Shown: piece after piece, positions 56,606-64,000 of the stretch
How positions within the stretch are numbered: position 1 is the stretch's first letter
Layout of the letters: each line of letters begins with the position of its first letter
Source of the DNA: Hymenobacter cavernae
GTDB lineage: Bacteria; Bacteroidota; Bacteroidia; Cytophagales; Hymenobacteraceae
Length of the DNA: 64,000 bases
Reading direction: 5' to 3'
NCBI RefSeq assembly: GCF_014641455.1
Contig: NZ_BMHT01000007.1
Location: 62,001-126,000 of the forward strand
The notes under the pieces: model-generated
The model's input: the letters and a program-made list of their open reading frames with translations, nothing else
The model's database searches: none
Told to the model about the DNA's origin: nothing
Translations under genes and position numbers: made by a program

Positions 56606-56621
56606 CGCATCAACATGCGAT
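56606..56621 (+). promoter_or_regulatory. Candidate operator CGCATCAACATGCGAT before the response regulator gene
   Basis: An inverted repeat (CGCAT-N5-type arms; GCAT-N4-ATGC core) 34 bp before the ATG of the NarL-type regulator. It matches 15 of 16 bases of 57293-57308, upstream of the next gene. No third copy was noticed. Confidence 0.5.
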
Positions 56622-56643
56622 ACTCCCGTGCCAGCAAAGCCGA

Positions 56644-56651
56644 TAATTTTG
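56644..56651 (+). promoter_or_regulatory. -7 promoter box TAATTTTG before the response regulator gene
   Basis: Exact TAnnTTTG match ending four bases before the ATG at 56656; 22 bp downstream of the candidate operator, where a regulator could act on polymerase. Confidence 0.45.
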
Positions 56652-56655
56652 GAGC

Positions 56656-57270
56656 ATGAAAGTTCGCTTAGCCATCGTGGAAGACCAGTCGGCTATTCGG
56701 GAGGCCTTGAGCACGTACCTAGGTGCGCAGGCGGAGTTTGAGTGCAGCCTGGTAGTGGAATCGGTGGAAGTGCTGCTGGCTGCGGGTGCCCCCAAGCCGC
56801 GATTGGTGCTGTCGGACATCGGGCTGCCCGGCGTGTCGGATGATGGTATTGCGCTGCTGCGTGAGCAGGCCCCGCAGGCTGAAGTAGTGCTCATTACGGT
56901 GTACCAGGATGCAGACCGGGCATTCAAAGCTTTGTGTGCCGGCGCCGTAGGCTATCTGGTAAAAAGTACGCCGCTGCCCGCCATCAAGCAGGCTCTGCTG
57001 GATGTGCTGGCGGGTGGCTCACCCATGTCTCCGGCCATTGCTCGCCACGTCATGCGCTACTTCCGACCCGCGCCGGTGGCTTCCGGAGTAGGCCTGACCC
57101 CACGGGAGCAGCAGATCGTGGAAGCATTGGAGCAAGGACTGAGCTACAAGCTGGTAGCTGACCGGTTAGGTATCAGTCTCAACACCGTGCGCGCCTACAT
57201 CCGGTCGGTGTACGATAAGTTGCGGATTAACTCCAAGGCCGAATTGCTGAGCCGTAAGCGGCACAATTAA
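56656..57270 (+). CDS. NarL/FixJ-type response regulator
   Basis: A 204-residue two-domain regulator. The receiver domain (1-120) has the acidic pair in IVEDQ, the phospho-acceptor Asp in VLSDIGLPG and the Lys in YLVKSTP. The C-terminal LuxR-type helix-turn-helix has LTPREQQIVEALEQGLSY and LGISLNTVRAYIRSVYDKL. It is the expected partner of the broken TPR kinase immediately upstream. The conserved inverted repeat found before its own gene and before the following secreted-protein gene is a candidate binding site. Confidence 0.95.
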   Translation: MKVRLAIVEDQSAIREALSTYLGAQAEFECSLVVESVEVLLAAGAPKPRLVLSDIGLPGVSDDGIALLREQAPQAEVVLITVYQDADRAFKALCAGAVGYLVKSTPLPAIKQALLDVLAGGSPMSPAIARHVMRYFRPAPVASGVGLTPREQQIVEALEQGLSYKLVADRLGISLNTVRAYIRSVYDKLRINSKAELLSRKRHN

Positions 57271-57292
57271 GGGAGTTGTACTTTCCGGGGGT

Positions 57293-57308
57293 CGCATCAA
57301 TATGCGAT
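57293..57308 (+). promoter_or_regulatory. Candidate operator CGCATCAATATGCGAT before the secreted-protein gene
   Basis: Second copy of the repeat at 56606-56621, with one C-to-T difference at the centre. It starts 22 bp after the regulator stop and lies about 97 bp before the start of the secreted protein gene. It could also pair as a short hairpin after the regulator gene. Confidence 0.5.
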
Positions 57309-57404
57309 GCTAAGGTTGGTAAGCGGGCGTACTCTTTGTAATGCGAAGCTGGATTATTCCACTTTGTTATCACTACCTGCTTGAAACATCTCTCCTCTTT
57401 TTTG

Positions 57405-60400
57405 ATGAAGCATCAGCCATCAATGCTTTATAGCAACCGAATTAGATGGCCGCATGCTAGTTTATCAAACATTCTGAATATCACTGGGCTTCATTTCACT
57501 CACTGGTTCAACGTTGTGCTGTTGATCCTGGGCTCTGTAGGGGGGGCGCTGGCCCAAACGACGACTTTCTCATATATCGGTGGCAACCAGACGTACACTG
57601 TGCCAGCAGGCGTAACGCGCATTCAGGTCACTGCCATCGGTGGGGCTGGTGGCGTTGCAGCTAATCAGGGCCTTAGAGCAACTACGGCCTAGGGGCACGC
57701 GTCACGGCGACGCTCACGGTAATCCCTGGTGAGGTACTAACAGTGCGTGTTGGTGGACAAGGGGGCAATGACGGTGGCGCTGGTGGTTATAATGGAGGAG
57801 GTAAAGCGGCTAGCTTTGGTAGTGGTGGTGGAGCAACTGACTTGCGGCGTGCTACCGCTAATGGCGCAACCAGCGATTATGATGCAGTCCGCAACGCGTT
57901 GCTAGTGGCAGGCGGTGCAGGTGGTTCTGATGAAGATCAATCGGCTACTGGTGGCGCTGGTGGTACTCCTGCGGGTGCTAACGGAGGAGGAAATGGAGGT
58001 ATGGGTGCCACACAGACTGCTGCGGGTGTAGGAGCCGGTAGCAACACCAATGGGGCTGGCAGTATAGGAGGAGCCGGCTACTGGGCTGGTGGTGGTGGTG
58101 GTTACTACGGTGGTGGCAATACCGATGGCATTGCCGGTGGCGGCGGCTCCTCTTGGGTAATGCCCACGGGTAGTAGCAACGTCAGCAGCTATAGTGTAGC
58201 TCCTTCAGCGACGAACGGTTTGCTGACTATTGTTGTCACGGGTCCTACTATCACGTCCTTTTCTCCTAGCTCCGGCGTGCGGAGCCAAGCCGTGACGCTG
58301 ACCGGCTCAACCTGGCCGGCGTGACTGGCGTGACGGTGAATGGCGTGGCGGCTAACACGGCTAGCTTCATCAACAACACGGCTACCAGCATCACCTTTCA
58401 AGTACCTGCTACAGCTGGGGCTAGTGGTACCACCAGCGTGACTACAGCAGCCGGCGGCACAGCCAGCGTGACTAACTTCACCACCGTGGCTGCTGTGCCG
58501 CCCGGCAATGCGCTAGCATTGGACGGCACGGGCGATTACGTGGCTTTTGGTAGTATCCCTGCCCTGAATAGTCTGGGCACGGGTAACTTCACCCTTGAAG
58601 CCTGGGTCTATTACAATGGAGGCACGGGCGCGCAATCCATTATTCGAAAGACGGGCGACTACAATCTTTACCTCAATGGCAACACATTGCACGCGGAGGT
58701 TTGGCCTAATGGCATAGGCAACTCAACCTGGCAGGTAACCGACGGTAGCCTTGTGTTGCCGGCCAACCGCTGGGTACACGTAGCGGCCGTATGGACCAAG
58801 GCTGCCGCAACCTTGCAACTGTACGTAAATGGGGTAGCTGATGGAACCGGGGCAACAGCAACCGGCCAGATCACCCTCTACGACCAGACCAGCAACGCGT
58901 ACGCCGGCACACTCACCAACTTCGCCCTGACGGGTACGGCCTCGAACTGGGTGGAAAGCTACGCCATGCTCGTGCCCAGTGTTGTGACTGCTACGGCTGT
59001 AACTACCAATGGTTTTGCCGCCAACTGGACCGCGCCTAACCTAGGTACGGTAACCAGCTACCTGCTGGAGGTATCTACGTCGAGCACTTTTGCTACTACT
59101 ATCACTAGCTCGCCCTTTACCATTGCGGCCGGTACCACAACGCACAGCATCACCGGCCTGAACCCTAACACGACGTACTACTACCGCCTGCGGGCGGATA
59201 AGACGTCCGTGACGGGGCAGGGAGCCTACTCCAACGTTATTGCCATGACTACTTGTGCTTTGCCCGTTGCAGCAGCCAAGAATGTGACGGTAGCATTGAG
59301 TGCCAGCGGTAACGCGAGTGTAACGGCCGCTCAGGTCAATAATGGCAGCAACGCTGCCTGCGGGCCAGTAACCCTGAGCTTAACCGAGAGTACGGAGCGC
59401 CTCCTGAATGAGACGTTTGACACCAATACCAATGGCTGGACCGCTACGTATGTCGACGGCAGCGGCGGCTGGAACACCAACGGTAATCCGGGCGGCATGT
59501 TCATTCTTAACTCCAATGGAACAAGCACCGATTCTACCTATAACGCAAACCGTGACTGGACTCGTGAGCGGGGCAACCTACGTGCTGCGCGGCAGCTACC
59601 GCAATTACTATGGCCTAGGTACCGTAGGCACGCCCGCTTTCGCCATCGACCGGAACGGAACGGAACTGACGAACTTCCCGAATCCGGGAACGACCTGGAC
59701 GGCCTTCAGCCTGACCTTTACCGCCACGGGCAGCACGCGGCGAAATCAACGGAAGCGACAGCGACATTGCCGTCGACAACCTGAGCCTGCGCCAGACCGG
59801 GAGCTCGACGGCCTGGGTAACCACAACATCCGCTGCTGCTCCCTCCGCAACCGTGCCGGTGACCCTGACAGTTACGGATGCCAGCGGCAACAGCAGCACG
59901 GCCACGGCGACGGTTACGGTGCAGCAGCCCAGCGTGGCCAGCACTCCATCCCTGATTTGGACGGGCAACACCAACACGGATTGGAGCGAGTGCAGCAACT
60001 GGAGCTTCGGCATGGTGCCCAGTGCCACCCACAACGTAATCATTCCGGCCGGTCTGAGTCGCTACCCCTCCCTGAGCGCAGGCACAGCCACCATAACTAA
60101 CCTCACAGGTACGGTCCAGACGACCCGCGACCTAAGCACCGCCGGTACGCGCTACACCTTCGGCAACCTAGGTTTGGCCCTGACGCCCGCCGGCACGACA
60201 CTACCCGGCAGCACGACCATTCGACGCGTGACAGGAACGGCACTTACCGGGCAGGGCACGAGCGTGAGCATCAAACGATACTACGACATTCAGGCTGCCA
60301 CGAATGCCGGCCTGAACGTAGCGCTTGAGTTCGGCTATTTTACTACGGAACTCAACGGCATGCTGGAGAATCAGTTGATGTTGTTTCGCTCCAGTACGGG

Positions 60401-61070
60401 TACCGCTGGTCCTTGGCAGCCAATAGGTTATAGCAGCCGCAACGCAACGGCTCACACCGTTACGACAACTGGCGTGGACCACTTCTCTATCTGGACCCTA
60501 GATCAGCCGAGCAATCCGCTGCCGGTAGAGCTGATGAGCTTCACGGCGCAGGCACAAGGCCCGGATGCGTTGGTGCAGTGGGCCACGGCGCAGGAGAAAA
60601 ACAACGCGTACTTCGTGGTGGAAAGCAGCGCCGATGGCGTCCGGTTCCAGCCGCTCACGCGCCTGAAGGGGCAAGGCACAACAGCTACCCGCCACGACTA
60701 TCAATGGCTTGATGTGAAGTTGGCGCGCTATCAATCAACAGTCGTTTATTATCGCCTGCGGCAGGTAGACCAAGATAGCAGCGAGCAGTTCTCGCCCGTG
60801 CAGATGGTGCAGGTGAAAGCGCAATCCTCAGCGTTTGAGGTATATCCGACGGAGCTGGCCGACAACTACCTGCGCTACCACTACAACAGCACAGTAACTT
60901 CCGACGCGCTCCTGACTGTGTACAGCGCGGCCGGTCAGCTGGTGCTGCGCCAACAGGGAAGCACGCGGGCTAGCGGCAAGCTAGCTTTGCCAACCTTGCC
61001 GGTAGGATGGTACTTTGTGCAGCTAACCAGTAGCGGACACCACTACACGGTCCGGTTCTACCGCCCGTAG
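57405..61070 (+). pseudogene. Secreted Gly-rich/LamG/FN3/T9SS protein gene interrupted by four frameshifts
   Basis: Five frames join head to tail into a protein of about 1,220 residues. Domains in order: signal peptide (VVLLILGSVGGALAQ), a Gly-rich domain (YTVPAGVTRIQVTAIGGAGG to about 58240), an IPT/TIG-like domain (TITSFSPSSGVRSQAVTLTG), a LamG lectin-like domain (ALDGTGDYVAFGS, LEAWVYY), FN3 (NPNTTYYYRLRA), a CUB-like or carbohydrate-binding segment (NETFDTNTNGWTATY) and a T9SS sorting domain ending YTVRFYRP. Frame breaks lie near 57688 (one G short in ACGGCCTAGG), 58308 (one A short in TCAACC), about 59535-59555 and about 59738. Each break joins continuous protein, so the gene was recently intact or carries sequence errors. 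The ATG at 57405 is preferred to a TTG at 57381. Confidence 0.82.
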
Positions 61071-61092
61071 TAGTTCGTTCTTATTGCACGCA

Positions 61093-61130
61093 AGCAGAAA
61101 GGGACCGGCGTATGCCGGTCCCTTTCTGCT
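61093..61130 (+). terminator. Intrinsic terminator after the broken secreted-protein gene
   Basis: Perfect 17-bp arms AGCAGAAAGGGACCGGC (61093-61109) and GCCGGTCCCTTTCTGCT (61114-61130) with a four-base loop and TTTT after. Confidence 0.88.
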
Positions 61131-61596
61131 TTTCGGGGTAATGATACAAGTTGCCAGCAGCGTTGCAGCTGCGAGGGAAAACCTAGATAGGTGCCATGAT
61201 CAGGTGGGGCATGGGAAGGAGCAAGAAACAGCCGCCAGCGAGGGGAAGGGTGGTTTTCCTGAAAGGGACCTTTCATCAGTCTAGCAGATATCAATCTAGT
61301 GAAGAAGTGTAATTAACAAAGGCCCGAATTATACACAATCCTTTGTGTTAACAATAAAATCCACTGAATTTGTTGATTTATTGTTAAGCCTTTGTTAATG
61401 TTACATCGAAAATATCCCCTAATAATCCTCTGAATAGGCGAAAAAAGCCCATTCCAAGCTTCCTGGCAGGGATTATAGAGCGTCTTCCAAGTAATTCTAT
61501 TCAAAGTTTTTGTTTGTTTCAGCAATCGTTTGTGATAGTATGTAAAACACAAACGATTGTGTTCCTCATTTACCAAGTTCCCACAATTAGTACTCT
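61131..61596. promoter_or_regulatory. AT-rich regulatory region before the SusC-type gene, with two inverted repeats
   Basis: About 465 bp without a supported gene; an 87-codon minus-strand frame (61313-61576) is AT-rich noise. TTAACAATAAA/TTTATTGTTAA (61348-61358 and 61377-61387) and CAATCGTTTGTG/CACAAACGATTG (61523-61534 and 61548-61559) are perfect inverted repeats. The second ends 37 bp before the ATG and probably lies in the leader, as an operator or an RNA hairpin. Confidence 0.6.
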
Positions 61597-64000
61597 ATGA
61601 AAAAGCATGTACCTAAAATGCGCCGGCTCACCATTCCGGTCATACTCTTGTGCTTGCCGTTGCAGCCCATTGTGGCAGTTGCAAGCACCCCCGACAACAG
61701 CCGGATGGGGCTGGATCTGCGCCTGATTGCAGATATAGCCCTCAAAGGTCGCGTGACCGATGAAAAGGGCCAAGGATTGCCCGGCGTGAACGTGGTAGTG
61801 AAAGGCACCACCAACGGCGCCCAGACCGATGCCGATGGCAACTTCGCCCTGACAGCGCCCGACAACGCGACGCTGGTTATTTCTTACGTGGGCTACATCG
61901 CGCAGGAAGTAGCAGTAGGCGGCCGTGCGACCGTCAACGTGTCGTTAGCGCCGGATGCGAAGGCGCTTTCGGAAGTAGTGGTGGTGGGCTATGTGACTCA
62001 GGACCGTCAGAACCTGACGAGCGCCGTGAGCAGCCTTGATGTTAATGAAGCAATCAAAACACCTGTTCCTAACATAGCTCAGAGCATTCAGGGGCGAGTG
62101 GCGGGCGTGCAGGTGGAAAGCGCCGGCAACCCCGGATCGGTGCCTAATATTATCATTAGGGGCGTAGGCACGGTGGGCTCCGGTAGTAATCCGTTGTATG
62201 TGATTGATGGATTGTGGACAGATAACATTCGGGATCTGAACCCGAATGATGTGGAGTCGACTACCGTACTCAAAGACGCCTCTTCTACAGCTGTGTATGG
62301 TGCGCGTGGAGCGAATGGGGTAATCCTGATCACCACCAAACGCGGTCAAAGCGGCGAGCCCAAAATTAGCTTCAACGGCTACACCGGAGTTGAGAACATC
62401 TACCGGAAATATAACCTAGCTAACCACAGCCAGTGGGCTGATTGGGCCAACCAAGCCGCCATCAACGCTGGTATTCCTTCTCCTTCGCCTGGCGCGGTAA
62501 AGGGCACCCCAGCCTACAGTGACGCTGTGAATACGGACTGGCAGAAAGAATTCTTCCAAACGGGTAAAATACAGGACTATAACCTATCTTTCTCAGGGGG
62601 CAGCAGCGCCGGCAAGAATTCTACAAACTTCCTTATTTCGGGCGGTTACTTCAACCAGGATGGCATTGTGAAAGGGCCAAAGTTTGAGCGCTACAGTGTG
62701 CGTCTGAACTCGGGGCTGACCAGGGGGCGGTTGAAGCTAGGTCAAAGCGCCTTGCTGACGCACATCAACACAACCCTGCTCAATGAGGTGCCCTTCGTGG
62801 ATGTGTTGACAGAACTACCGGGCATTCCGGTCTACAATCCCGCTAATTTCGGCGGGTATGGCTACGGTAGCGCTAACCTGTTTAACTACTCGGTAAACCC
62901 AATTGCGGCGCAGGAAATTCTGAACCGCACGCAGAAGAACAACCGCTTGCAGGGGAGTGCCAACGCTGAGTTTTCGTTCTTTGATTTCCTCTCCTATCGT
63001 CTGAACCTAGGTTTGGAAATACACGACTACAACGACCGGAATGCTCGCCGGGAAGGGTACATCCGTTTGGGGGAGTCGAACAACAATACCACGTACCTTT
63101 TCGAGAATCGGGGCACCCAACGTTTTCTGTTGGTTGAGAATACCCTGAATTTCAACAAGCGCTTCGGCGACCACAACGTTACGGCTCTGTTGGGCTACTC
63201 GGAGCAAACCTATCATCAGGATAATGCTACGGCCAACGCAACCGGCTTCCCGTCGTCGCCGCAGTACTTCTTTGTGCTAGGTGCGGGTACCAACCTAAAT
63301 ACTCCTCCGAGTGTAGGTGGTGGCATTGATGAGTATGCAAAACGCTCGTATTTCAGCCAGTTAAACTACGACTACAAGGGGCGTTATCTGGTAACGGGTA
63401 GCTTCCGGCGCGATGGCTCGTCGCGCTTCGACCCTGACCGGCGCTATGCAAACTTTGGCGCTGGTTCACTCGGCTGGCGTGTTAGCGAGGAAGACTTTTT
63501 CAAGAACAGTGTCTCCTTCATAAACAACCTAAAGCTGCGGGCTAGCTACGGCGTAAACGGCAACGACCAGTTGGGCGATGCCGGCAACTATGCATACCAG
63601 GCTACGGTGAACCAGACCATTTACTACCCGCTTGGTACTACCCAGACGCTGGTTAATGGTGCCATACAACCATCGCTGGAAAGCCGGGGTATCCGCTGGG
63701 AGTCGCGCTACACAACGAACTTTGGCTTGGATATGGCGCTGCTGGACAACCGGTTGACGCTGTCGACGGACTACTACATCTCGACTACCAAGAACGCCTT
63801 AGTGAACCCGCCTCTGCCGGGTTATGGCGGGGTGGCCGGTGCGGGCGCTTATCCATTTGCGAACCTAGGTGAAATTGAAAACCGGGGCTTCGAACTTGCC
63901 CTGGGTTATCACGAAACTCGCAAGGCATTCACCTATGGCGCTGACCTGACACTGACGACGCTGCGCAATAAAGTGCTGGCACTGTCAGAGCTTCAGCCCA
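61597..64000 (+). CDS. SusC/RagA-family TonB-linked outer-membrane receptor (partial, C-terminus outside window)
   Basis: I translated the frame from the ATG at 61597; it is open for 801 codons to the right edge. Order: signal peptide (about 1-30), a carboxypeptidase-regulatory-like domain (GRVTDEKGQGLPGVNVVVKG), a TonB-box-like link (SEVVVVGYVTQD), the plug (NIIIRGVGTVGSGSNPLYVIDG and TTVLKDASSTAVYGARGANG, the SusC hallmark) and barrel strands (YLVTGSFRRDGSSRFDPDRR). It imports oligosaccharides, peptides or other large nutrients with a SusD-like lipoprotein, which should be encoded just right of the window. It follows a T9SS protein gene but has its own regulatory region. Substrate cannot be inferred. 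Confidence 0.96.
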   Translation, partial: MKKHVPKMRRLTIPVILLCLPLQPIVAVASTPDNSRMGLDLRLIADIALKGRVTDEKGQGLPGVNVVVKGTTNGAQTDADGNFALTAPDNATLVISYVGYIAQEVAVGGRATVNVSLAPDAKALSEVVVVGYVTQDRQNLTSAVSSLDVNEAIKTPVPNIAQSIQGRVAGVQVESAGNPGSVPNIIIRGVGTVGSGSNPLYVIDGLWTDNIRDLNPNDVESTTVLKDASSTAVYGARGANGVILITTKRGQSGEPKISFNGYTGVENIYRKYNLANHSQWADWANQAAINAGIPSPSPGAVKGTPAYSDAVNTDWQKEFFQTGKIQDYNLSFSGGSSAGKNSTNFLISGGYFNQDGIVKGPKFERYSVRLNSGLTRGRLKLGQSALLTHINTTLLNEVPFVDVLTELPGIPVYNPANFGGYGYGSANLFNYSVNPIAAQEILNRTQKNNRLQGSANAEFSFFDFLSYRLNLGLEIHDYNDRNARREGYIRLGESNNNTTYLFENRGTQRFLLVENTLNFNKRFGDHNVTALLGYSEQTYHQDNATANATGFPSSPQYFFVLGAGTNLNTPPSVGGGIDEYAKRSYFSQLNYDYKGRYLVTGSFRRDGSSRFDPDRRYANFGAGSLGWRVSEEDFFKNSVSFINNLKLRASYGVNGNDQLGDAGNYAYQATVNQTIYYPLGTTQTLVNGAIQPSLESRGIRWESRYTTNFGLDMALLDNRLTLSTDYYISTTKNALVNPPLPGYGGVAGAGAYPFANLGEIENRGFELALGYHETRKAFTYGADLTLTTLRNKVLALSELQP

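Noticed and set aside
54555..61070. Programmed frameshifting as cause of the broken genes
   Set aside because: Six shifts in mixed directions with no shared slippery heptamer make a programmed event unlikely; mutation or sequence error fits better.
61313..61576. 87-codon minus-strand frame before the SusC-type gene
   Set aside because: Lies in AT-rich regulatory DNA and crosses both inverted repeats; no domain features.

Overview
The window looks like a chromosomal segment of a GC-rich Bacteroidota, most likely Hymenobacter or a close relative in Hymenobacteraceae. The evidence is a SusC/RagA-type TonB-linked receptor, three secreted proteins ending in type IX secretion (T9SS) sorting domains, Bacteroidota-type -7 promoter boxes (TAnnTTTG) and typical cytophagal families (pirin, GH15 plus fused trehalose synthase/phosphatase, FHS-type sugar MFS). 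No rRNA, tRNA, CRISPR array, insertion sequence or prophage was recognised.

Layout. 1-7.4 kb: a tripartite RND efflux operon on the minus strand (permease, membrane-fusion protein, and an outer-membrane channel that runs off the left edge), divergent from a MarR-GNAT fusion regulator. 7.5-15.2 kb: a GerW/YtfJ-like protein, an EntS-type MFS exporter with a C-terminal ABM-like domain, a giant secreted metzincin/vWA/PA14/T9SS protein coupled to a small HEAT-like protein, and an OBAP (DUF1264) lipoprotein. 15.2-22.1 kb: a sensory cluster of stand-alone CheB, CheB-CheR-PAS fusion and multi-PAS histidine kinase, with no receptor, CheA or CheW. 22.3-31.3 kb: a secreted protein of unknown function, a convergent trehalose gene pair (GH15 and OtsA-OtsB fusion) and a seven-repeat FG-GAP secreted protein. 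31.3-37.6 kb: pirin, a LexA-like S24 regulator, RecQ, a Cys-rich copper-binding protein, a scar made of two gene fragments, and a THUMP rRNA methyltransferase. 37.8-46.3 kb: aquaporin, sugar MFS, MurB, HelD, amino-acid permease and an SsuD-like monooxygenase. 46.3-54.0 kb: a small lipoprotein, an aldo/keto reductase-hydrolase-AraC group, an unknown exported protein, a carotenoid oxygenase and a GAF protein. 54.5-64 kb: a frameshifted histidine kinase, an intact NarL-type regulator, a secreted T9SS protein broken by four frameshifts, and the start of a SusC-type receptor.

The strongest unexplained signal spans the whole window. The palindrome CCTAGG, mostly as ACCTAGGT, occurs about 60 times (about 40 as the octamer, counted by eye), although CTAG is usually the rarest tetramer in bacteria. 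Inside genes it is nearly always read as the Leu-Gly codon pair CTA-GGT, and it also occurs between genes. It resembles a highly iterated palindrome, analogous to cyanobacterial HIP1, and I do not know of a description of it.

Second, gene boundaries carry several families of long inverted repeats. One group shares GTCATCC/GTCATTC cores (REP-like). Another is a perfect 40-bp inverted repeat that contains the stop codons of two convergent genes. Third, six frameshifts fall in two genes between 54.7 and 59.8 kb, on either side of an intact response regulator gene. Counts and percentages here come from reading, not computation.
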